Assembly: GCF_030010235.1 (NCBI RefSeq)
Contig: NZ_JASCRS010000002.1
Span: 248,001 to 312,000 of the forward strand
Length of the DNA: 64,000 bases
Direction: 5' to 3'
DNA from: Leucobacter sp. UT-8R-CII-1-4
Lineage (GTDB): Bacteria > Actinomycetota > Actinomycetes > Actinomycetales > Microbacteriaceae
Of the stretch, positions 58,345 to 64,000 are shown in pieces (within the stretch, counting starts at the first letter, position 1; each line of letters opens with the position of its first letter). A program made the translations under genes and the position numbers. The notes under the pieces were generated by a model that ran no database searches, was not told the origin of the DNA, and was given only the letters and a program-made list of their open reading frames with translations.

Positions 58345-59028
58345 TCAGCGTAATTCTTCGTTCGCAGACACGCCCAGCGAGAATCTACCCAATTGCACTC
58401 GTGAGCTTGCACCAGTTTTTGAGTAGAGCGCGCCGACGTGGGTTTTCACGGTGGTAAGCCCAATATGCAGTCGTTCTGCAATCTCTTGATTGCTGAGCCC
58501 CTCGGCTAGGAGCATGAGAACTTCGCGCTCGCGTGCGGTGAGCTGAGCGACTTCAATCGGGTCAGCGGTCGGCGCCTGCGCCGAGAGTTCAGCTGCGGTC
58601 AGGCGTGCAATTACCCCGCCTGCGATCGCGGGGTCGAGCACGTGGCGATCCGCTGCGACATGATGTACCGCCTGAATCAGTTCGGCGCCCTTCACACTCT
58701 TCAGCAAGTATCCGTGCGCGCCTGCTGCGAGCGCGCTGGAAATCAGCTCGTCTGAGTCAAATGTCGTCAGAATGATCACTCTGGTTTTCGTCTCGTTGGT
58801 GATGCGTTCGGTTGCCCACACCCCATCGGTGCCAGGCATTCGAATGTCAACGAGTGCGACGTCGGGTGACTCGCTGATGCAGAGGGCGGCAGCGTCAATG
58901 CCGTTTTCAGCCTCGCCGACGATGCTGATGCCGGGGTCGGTGGAGAGGATCGCGCGCACGCCGCTGCGCACGGCTTCGTGGTCGTCAACCAGCACAACTC
59001 GAACCTGTGGTGTTGCGTTCTCACTCAT
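58345..59028 (-). CDS. NarL/FixJ-type response regulator
   Basis: Protein of 227 aa. The receiver domain has the acidic pair Asp15/Asp16 and phosphoacceptor Asp61 (VALVDIRMPG), with LTTFDSDE and LLKS. The C-terminal LuxR-type HTH is LTAREREVLMLLAEGLSNQE followed by IAERLHIGLTTVKTHV. It activates or represses genes when phosphorylated by its neighbour. ATG 59028 overlaps the histidine kinase stop as ATGA. Confidence 0.93.
   Translation of the reverse strand: MSENATPQVRVVLVDDHEAVRSGVRAILSTDPGISIVGEAENGIDAAALCISESPDVALVDIRMPGTDGVWATERITNETKTRVIILTTFDSDELISSALAAGAHGYLLKSVKGAELIQAVHHVAADRHVLDPAIAGGVIARLTAAELSAQAPTADPIEVAQLTAREREVLMLLAEGLSNQEIAERLHIGLTTVKTHVGALYSKTGASSRVQLGRFSLGVSANEELR
58347..58352 (-). 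promoter_or_regulatory. Putative leaderless -10 box, VOC gene
   Basis: TACGCT on the minus strand, 7 nt before the ATG at 58339. It lies inside the 3' end of the response-regulator gene. Confidence 0.35.
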
Positions 59029-60218
59029 GAGCGCTCCGTTTCTAGGGTCAGTTCGGCCAGCCAATTTTCGGCTTCGCTCGCTCGTGATTCAAGGCTCATT
59101 CCAGTGCCCTCAAGCAGCATGTCGGCCCCGTTAATGCCGATACCGCTCCCCCGTGTGTGCGAGGTACCAGGCGAATAGGCGTTTTTCACACTCACGCGAT
59201 TTTTTTGAGCACTCAACTCGATGTCGCCAGAACCGTGTTTTACTGCGTTTGCGATGAGCTCTTGGATGACCCGCAAGGCAACTCGAGTGTTTGCCGCAGG
59301 CAACCTCGTCAGCAGTGCGTACAGCCCCGGCTTGCCCTCGTCAGCCCATCGCAGTTGGCGAGCGCCCGGCAGCTGGCGATCCAACTCGCCCAAAGTTTCG
59401 TTGATGAGTTGCTCGGTGGGCACTTCCGGTTGTTCGTTCAAATCGTCGACAGCTTTCAACACCTGGATCAGACGGCGTAATTGTGCATCGGCCTGAGCAG
59501 CTCCGAGCGCAGCTTGGTCAAGACTTTCCGATAGCGCGGGTACGCCGCTCGGCAACGATTCGGCAGCGGCAGCCAGTTGTAGTTTTGCGGCCTCGACGTG
59601 CAGGCCGGATACGGCGATCTGATTGGCGACGAGGTCATGCAGGTCGTGTGCGATGCGCTGCCGCATCTGTTGGGTCGACTGCGCGTGTTGTTCGGCAAGC
59701 GCGGCGCTGATGCGCAGGCGTTCGCTGCGCACGTTCCAGCCCCAGAGGGTGGCCACGAGCAGAAACAGTGTCCACTGAACTACGACAACGTATGCGACTG
59801 CTTCTGTGCGGAACCAAATCAGCACCGTGCCGAACATGGTCACGATGAAGCCGAAGATTAGCCAGAGCAGAATTCGAACGCCTCTCGCGCTGCCATATTT
59901 CACGGCGCAATAAAGGAGGTCGGTCAGAATCAAGATCGCGCCGAGGGTACCACCGAACAGTACATCGGCGAGGATCAGGGGCATGCCCAGCGCAAGCGCG
60001 AGAAACGGGCGTTGCGAGCGTTGCGTGGTGACGGCGGCGAGAGCAAGCAAAATAAGCAGAAAAGCGGTGCCGCTGGTATGGAACACGGCAAGCGGCGGCC
60101 ACAGCGGGTACGCACCGAGCTGCAGCAGCGCCAAACCGGCGATCAACCAGAACACCGCGATCACGGTGTCGCGGCCACGCGGATTCGCGTTTAACCGCGA
60201 GATACTGCGCCTGATCAT
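59025..60218 (-). CDS. DesK/NarX-type sensor histidine kinase
   Basis: Protein of 397 aa. The first 165 residues form about five or six membrane helices without a large outer loop, so it senses something in the membrane. His191 lies in QRIAHDLHDLVANQI (HisKA_3). The ATPase N box is ELIANAVKHG and the G box GSGIGINGADMLLEGTG. It phosphorylates the coupled NarL-type regulator. Such pairs respond to envelope stress or membrane-active compounds. ATG 60218 is taken (GGGGG upstream); a longer frame is open. Confidence 0.9.
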   Translation of the reverse strand: MIRRSISRLNANPRGRDTVIAVFWLIAGLALLQLGAYPLWPPLAVFHTSGTAFLLILLALAAVTTQRSQRPFLALALGMPLILADVLFGGTLGAILILTDLLYCAVKYGSARGVRILLWLIFGFIVTMFGTVLIWFRTEAVAYVVVVQWTLFLLVATLWGWNVRSERLRISAALAEQHAQSTQQMRQRIAHDLHDLVANQIAVSGLHVEAAKLQLAAAAESLPSGVPALSESLDQAALGAAQADAQLRRLIQVLKAVDDLNEQPEVPTEQLINETLGELDRQLPGARQLRWADEGKPGLYALLTRLPAANTRVALRVIQELIANAVKHGSGDIELSAQKNRVSVKNAYSPGTSHTRGSGIGINGADMLLEGTGMSLESRASEAENWLAELTLETERS

Positions 60219-60325
60219 GCCCCCATTTTGCCGCAAGCTGTGCACGAAAGTCTCATTCGTTCGAATGAGACGGATCAGGCTGCTCGAAGGATCACAGCAA
60301 CTGGTGCACGAACAAGACTGGCTGC

Positions 60326-60919
60326 ATGAGCATTATTGTGATCGGCATTCTGGCCTGTGAGGTCAGCTTCTGGCTGGTGTTAGCGGCGGGGCTCGCCACG
60401 CGGTACTTTCTCGGCAAACAGAAACTCTCGACCGTGCTGTTGCTTTGCGTGCCGGTGCTCGACCTCCTTCTGCTCTCACTGATCTCGTGGGACATGCTGG
60501 TCAATGGCACTACCGCAGATTTCGCACACGGACTCGGCGCGATCTATCTCGGTTTCACCGTCGCGTTTGGGCACCAGATCATCACGAAAGCAGATGTCTG
60601 GTTTTCGCACCGATTCGCGGGCGGCCCGGCACCGGCGGCGCTGCCGAAGACGGGCCCTGCGAGAGTGAAGTACGAGTGGAATCAGTGGTTTCGAATGCTC
60701 GGCTGCGCGGTGATTGCGAGTGTGGTGCTTCTTGGAATCACGTTCTTGGTTGGCGATGCCACACGCACCGCTGAGCTCACTTCGTGGATCGGCAGGGTTT
60801 GGATCGTGACCGCGATCTGGTTTGTCGGGTGGCCCGTATGGCACTCGGTCGGCCTGGCGCTTGCAAAGCCGGGAGCGGCAACGCCACCTTCAACGGAACC
60901 GGGTTCTGGGCGGGAGTAG
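60326..60919 (+). CDS. Polytopic membrane protein of unknown function
   Basis: Protein of 197 aa with about five membrane helices (about 3-27, 36-57, 67-85, 128-147 and 154-175) and a polar loop with ALPKTGPARVKYEWNQWF. It is divergent from the two-component operon, which could control it. No transport signature is seen. The start lacks an SD, so it could lie a few codons downstream. It ends directly against the convergent DUF1622 gene. Confidence 0.75.
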   Translation: MSIIVIGILACEVSFWLVLAAGLATRYFLGKQKLSTVLLLCVPVLDLLLLSLISWDMLVNGTTADFAHGLGAIYLGFTVAFGHQIITKADVWFSHRFAGGPAPAALPKTGPARVKYEWNQWFRMLGCAVIASVVLLGITFLVGDATRTAELTSWIGRVWIVTAIWFVGWPVWHSVGLALAKPGAATPPSTEPGSGRE

Positions 60920-61318
60920 TTAGGCGTTTGCCGCCTCGCCTGTTGTGGTCTGTTGTACAGGCGTCTCGCGATCCGCCGTTTTGTTTTTCTTCTGCCATGG
61001 CCAGCGACCTGACATTTCCAGCTCAAGCGACCAGCTCAGGAAGGTACGAATAATCACGATGCCTGCGAGCACACCAATGCTCTCGAAGGTCGGAGTGACC
61101 GCAACCGTACGAATGATGTCGGCCGCGACCAGCAGTTCAAGGCCGAGCAGGATCGAACGGCCGAGCAAGCGACGAAAGCGGGTGTATACATCGCTGCGTT
61201 TCTGCGCCATATCTCGTAGCGCAGCCACGCCCGCGATCAAGGCGCCGATCACAATCGCACCGACACCAACGGCGTCGATCGCCTTGCCAATAATCTCGAT
61301 GAACTCCTGAAATTCCAT
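60920..61318 (-). CDS. DUF1622 membrane protein
   Basis: Protein of 132 aa with three membrane helices. GLELLVAADIIRTVAVTPTF and IRTFLSWSLELEMSGRWPW are the DUF1622 signature. The family is widespread and its function unknown. ATG 61318. The last 30 residues are polar and rich in Thr, Gln and Lys. Confidence 0.85.
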   Translation of the reverse strand: MEFQEFIEIIGKAIDAVGVGAIVIGALIAGVAALRDMAQKRSDVYTRFRRLLGRSILLGLELLVAADIIRTVAVTPTFESIGVLAGIVIIRTFLSWSLELEMSGRWPWQKKNKTADRETPVQQTTTGEAANA

Positions 61319-61350
61319 GCTCTAACCATGTCATCTCGGGCGCGCGGGGG

Positions 61351-61893
61351 CTAGATGCGCAGCATCTTCAGGTGAGCGCGAAGCTTTTTGCATGCCCAGT
61401 CGTAGTGACTTGAGGTGGCCGAGACGCAGTATGAGCCAAGGCTGGTGGTACCGGTCCACGAGAAATGCGCTTTCACAAACAACTCTTCGTCGCTGAACGT
61501 TTCTATGAGCTGTAGTACTTGTATGTGGCTCTGCTGCACGAGACGCCATGCATCGTCAGTCGAAGTCTTCTGGTGTGCATGCCAGAACTCGATATTCATC
61601 TCGCCGTAGTTTTTCCAGTTGTATGGCGATGGCAAGAACGGCTCTGCGCGGCCCTGTTCGTAGTTGGCTTCGACCCAATTGAGCAGCAAGCGATGCCATT
61701 CGTAAAGGTGAATCAGCACGTCACGCAGATTTTTGTCTCGCTCCCAGTGTGCCTCTTTCTGGGCGAAGCCCGCGCCGAAATCAAACGCCGCGTTGCGTTC
61801 TTCGACACTCATCGACTCAATGAGTTTGCTCAGCTTTGTGAATTGCGTTTGCGAAGCGCTTTGTAATTCATCTTTGTGTTGCGGCCTGGCCAT
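61351..61893 (-). CDS. ClbS/DfsB family four-helix bundle protein
   Basis: Protein of 180 aa. It begins MARPQHKDELQSASQTQFTK, continues with RDKNLRDVLIHLYEWHRLLL and ends in an Arg/Leu-rich helix, matching the ClbS/DfsB group of DinB-like proteins. ClbS protects colibactin producers by hydrolysing the toxin; most relatives are of unknown use. The only clue to its role here is that it is next to an APH-like kinase, another detoxification-type family. TACATT 6 nt before ATG 61893 suggests a leaderless mRNA. Confidence 0.82.
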   Translation of the reverse strand: MARPQHKDELQSASQTQFTKLSKLIESMSVEERNAAFDFGAGFAQKEAHWERDKNLRDVLIHLYEWHRLLLNWVEANYEQGRAEPFLPSPYNWKNYGEMNIEFWHAHQKTSTDDAWRLVQQSHIQVLQLIETFSDEELFVKAHFSWTGTTSLGSYCVSATSSHYDWACKKLRAHLKMLRI

Positions 61894-61899
61894 ATGCCG

Positions 61900-61905
61900 A
61901 ATGTA
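61900..61905 (-). promoter_or_regulatory. Putative leaderless -10 box, ClbS/DfsB gene
   Basis: TACATT on the minus strand, 6 nt before the ATG at 61893. Confidence 0.45.
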
Positions 61906-61947
61906 CCCCAGCGGGGTGTCAAACGCAGCGTAGTTTGTGCGAGGTGA

Positions 61948-62715
61948 CTATTCAGCGTTCCACAGCTCTCGATAAAATCTGATGCGTTCTGGATCGGGCT
62001 CGATGCCGTATGCACGCCAAAATATCGATTCGTCATAGTCGCGATAGTTCCATTCAAATGACAGTGTCATTACCGCGAGGTCGGCCCACCGGTCGGCCAC
62101 GCCGAGCCGCGCCAAATCAACGTGCGCGAGAAAGTTGCCGTCGTTTCCAAGCAAGGTATTTGGAACACAGGGATCGCCCTGACACAGCACAAGTTTGTCG
62201 ATGGCAGGAGCGTGCTGGACGAGCGCTTCGGCTGCGGCGCTCTCGCTAGCTCGTTTCGTATTGCTCCACTCGAAGGGGCAGTCTTCGATCGCAACACTGT
62301 GCAGCTGGCGAAGCCCCGCGCCAAGGGCTGGAAGAGCTATTTCTGGGCGGGCTTTCCATCGCTCAGACACCGCAGATTCGCCGGGTAAGGCCCTCGAAAC
62401 CATTATTTCTTCGTGCTCTGTCACGAGAAGCTCTACGACTTGAGGAGCGGGGTGCCGGCCTTCGATCCAGCGCAGACGATTCGCTTCTTCGCTGAGGGAC
62501 TCGCCACTCGTTCGCGGATTCCACTTCACATAAAAATCGACCGCGCCACCTGGCCCAGCATGTGCGATTGAAAACGTCAAACCGCCCACACCGTTTCGCC
62601 AGACCGGATGCAGTTCCGCGTTTGCAAAGCCCCACCGCTCCATCGCTTCTTGCAGTGCTTCTGGCTGCGGAGTGTCTGCGGGTGGCGCCGAAGCGAGGTC
62701 AGAGGGATCACTCAT
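61948..62715 (-). CDS. Aminoglycoside 3'-phosphotransferase-like kinase
   Basis: Protein of 255 aa, the normal APH(3') length. The catalytic loop is VLCQGDPCVPNTLLGNDGNF, where known APH(3') enzymes have HGD: the Asp is kept but His is replaced by Gln. The DFG-equivalent is HVDLARLGVADRWADLAVM. The ATP-site lysine is probably in FYVKWNP. ATG 62715 has an SD (GAGGG). Whether it phosphorylates aminoglycosides or an unrelated small alcohol is open. Confidence 0.8.
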   Translation of the reverse strand: MSDPSDLASAPPADTPQPEALQEAMERWGFANAELHPVWRNGVGGLTFSIAHAGPGGAVDFYVKWNPRTSGESLSEEANRLRWIEGRHPAPQVVELLVTEHEEIMVSRALPGESAVSERWKARPEIALPALGAGLRQLHSVAIEDCPFEWSNTKRASESAAAEALVQHAPAIDKLVLCQGDPCVPNTLLGNDGNFLAHVDLARLGVADRWADLAVMTLSFEWNYRDYDESIFWRAYGIEPDPERIRFYRELWNAE

Positions 62716-62742
62716 GGCCCTCATTCTCTCGCGTCGTTTCGC

Positions 62743-62845
62743 AAGCCCACAAGCGCACCTTCACTAAGCCCACAATCGGGCCTTCGCTAAGCCCACAAGC
62801 AAACCTCCGCCAAGCCCACGAGCAGACCGCCGCTCAGCCGCAAGC
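62743..62845. repeat. 23-bp tandem repeats, four copies and a partial
   Basis: Four head-to-tail 23-bp units start at 62743, 62766, 62789 and 62812, each beginning AAGCCCAC, with a degenerate fifth unit running into the GNAT promoter. They fill the region between the divergent APH-like and GNAT genes. Confidence 0.88.
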
Positions 62846-62848
62846 AAG

Positions 62849-62854
62849 TAATAT
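62849..62854 (+). promoter_or_regulatory. Putative leaderless -10 box, GNAT gene
   Basis: TAATAT, 7 nt before the ATG at 62862. Confidence 0.45.
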
Positions 62855-62861
62855 TTCAGAA

Positions 62862-63401
62862 ATGCTCATTGACACCCCGCGCCTGCAACTTCGCGAAATG
62901 ACTGCGAACGATCTGCCTGCTTTGCGTGCGATCTTGCAAGATGAGCAAACGATGACTGCTTACGAGGGCGCGTTTGATGAGCCGATGGTGCTGCAATGGC
63001 TGCAGCGAATGCTCGACCGCTATCGCGAAGATGGCTACGGGCTTTGGGCGGTTGAGCTGCGCGAGACTGGCACCATGATTGGCCAGTGTGGCCTCACCAA
63101 ACAGCACATTCTCGATGCTGACGTTGTCGAGGTTGGCTATCTCTTTCAGCGGGCACACTGGGGCAATGGTTACGCCGTAGAGGCGGCGCGTGCTTGCCGA
63201 GACTATGCCTTTGAGTTTCTCGATACAGACCGAGTTTGGGCGCAAGTGCGCGATACCAACTTGGCGTCCATGAATGTGGCGATTCGCCTTGGTATGACGG
63301 TTCGCGGGCGGTTTGTGAAGCACTACCGTGGGGTCGAGATGCCTCACTTGGTGTTCGCGATCGACAAATTTGGCGCGCTGGATCGTCCCGCAGATCATTA
63401 A
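62862..63401 (+). CDS. GNAT family N-acetyltransferase (RimJ/RimL type)
   Basis: Protein of 179 aa: LIDTPRLQLREMTANDLPAL, IGQCGLTKQ, VGYLFQRAHWGNGYAVEAAR (acetyl-CoA loop) and NVAIRLGMTVRGRFVKHYRG. It moves acetyl from acetyl-CoA to a protein N-terminus or small amine. Promoter: TAATAT, leaderless. The open frame extends far upstream through the tandem repeats but the domain starts at 62862. Confidence 0.92.
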   Translation: MLIDTPRLQLREMTANDLPALRAILQDEQTMTAYEGAFDEPMVLQWLQRMLDRYREDGYGLWAVELRETGTMIGQCGLTKQHILDADVVEVGYLFQRAHWGNGYAVEAARACRDYAFEFLDTDRVWAQVRDTNLASMNVAIRLGMTVRGRFVKHYRGVEMPHLVFAIDKFGALDRPADH

Positions 63402-63552
63402 TTTCACGCTTTTCGCGGCCACAAATCTCAAAGCTCAAGAATTCCCGAGTATTTCAGGCACCTGCAGCTTAAGTGGGTAGGGTCTTTGTGGCGTCACAGC
63501 CTTCGCTACCGCACGCCATTTTGTCAGCGAATACAGCCCAGAAGGAGCCTCA

Positions 63553-64000
63553 ATGCCGCGCCTCGCGCAGATTTTTGCACGCCTCTCGGTTGGAACGCTC
63601 GTCGGCATCGCGGCAATCTTCAACATCACCGCATGTTCGGCACTCCCCTTTCCGAATATGGCCGCCAAACAGAATTGCCCAAAAGCTCACGACCTGAACG
63701 AAGCTTGGGCAAATCTGCTGATTGAAAGCGGCACCGGACTCACCCCCGAAGACTTCACCTCGCCTGATTCGAGCCCCTTTACACTCGGCGGACTGAATGA
63801 TGTGAAAGTAAAAGAACTTCGAGAAGTAGTGAGCGAAGCATGCGTCTATGCGCTGCAACACGACGCCATTGGCTACGACGGGGCAAGCGGGGTACTGATC
63901 TATTCGACCAAGCCTGTCGATCGCAGCAAGGTTGACGCTGTGCTCAAGGCAAACGGATGGCGCAGCGAAACCACAGTGAAAAGCCCCAAACAAGACCAGA
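63553..64000 (+). CDS. Putative lipoprotein (cut by the window end)
   Basis: At least 149 aa, 3' end outside the window. A signal peptide with a lipobox (NITAC, Cys28) directs it to the membrane surface by lipid attachment. SD AAGGAG lies 7 nt before ATG 63553. The visible mature part (KAHDLNEAWANLLIESGTGL and VLIYSTKPVDRSKVDAVLKA) matches no known domain by eye. The 63402-63552 gap before it holds no other gene. Confidence 0.75.
   Translation, partial: MPRLAQIFARLSVGTLVGIAAIFNITACSALPFPNMAAKQNCPKAHDLNEAWANLLIESGTGLTPEDFTSPDSSPFTLGGLNDVKVKELREVVSEACVYALQHDAIGYDGASGVLIYSTKPVDRSKVDAVLKANGWRSETTVKSPKQDQ

Noticed and set aside
62743-62845. CRISPR-like array in the APH-GNAT intergenic region
   Set aside because: Units are directly adjacent without spacers, so it is a tandem repeat.

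Overview
The window looks like the chromosome of a moderately GC-rich actinobacterium, most likely of the family Microbacteriaceae (order Micrococcales). Reasons: AdnA/AdnB-type helicase-nucleases; small actinobacterial families (DUF3107, DUF3117); the ferredoxin-dapC pair and the succinylase DAP pathway; a Mrp ATPase without the CxxC motif; frequent GTG and TTG starts; and at least a dozen genes whose start lies 6-7 nt behind a TANNNT-like -10 box (leaderless mRNAs). The genus cannot be fixed from the sequence alone.

Layout. 1-23.7 kb is core chromosome: AdnAB-like helicase-nucleases (left one cut by the window edge), a secreted penicillin-acylase-family hydrolase followed by simple repeats, DUF3107, a RES/Xre toxin-antitoxin pair, RlmC, a ferritin-like protein, a DEAD-box helicase, YchJ and PHP proteins, an aminopeptidase P, the MgtE_N/CBS-DUF1003-Mrp operon, TatB, an O-methyltransferase, DUF3117, and the divergent dapE/dapD pair. 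23.7-42.9 kb is central metabolism: citrate synthase, fdxA-dapC, a small prepilin peptidase, argCJB, gltBD diverging from an ammonium transporter, and a LysR regulator diverging from putA. These genes join 2-oxoglutarate, ammonium, glutamate, arginine, proline and diaminopimelate metabolism.

43.0-57.1 kb is an integrated genomic island of about 14 kb, bounded by 55-bp direct repeats that copy the 3' part of a tRNA-Glu(CUC) gene. It carries an Xis-like HTH protein, two head-to-head 5'-truncated gene remnants, small unknown proteins, a serine resolvase with a res-like site, an operon of a single-chain Type ISP-like restriction-modification enzyme with a HEPN-like and a DUF4238 protein, a coupled pair of degenerate HAD-like proteins, a tyrosine integrase with a long coiled-coil insertion, and one unknown membrane protein. 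A 12-16 bp motif recurs four times in its intergenic regions. The RM/HEPN-like/DUF4238 operon is the best candidate for an undescribed defence module.

57.1-64.0 kb returns to the chromosome: tRNA-Glu, MBL-fold hydrolase, VOC protein, a DesK/NarL-type two-component system, membrane proteins, a ClbS/DfsB-like protein, an APH-like kinase with an altered catalytic motif, a GNAT acetyltransferase behind 23-bp tandem repeats, and a lipoprotein cut by the window edge. No CRISPR array, rRNA or complete insertion sequence was seen.
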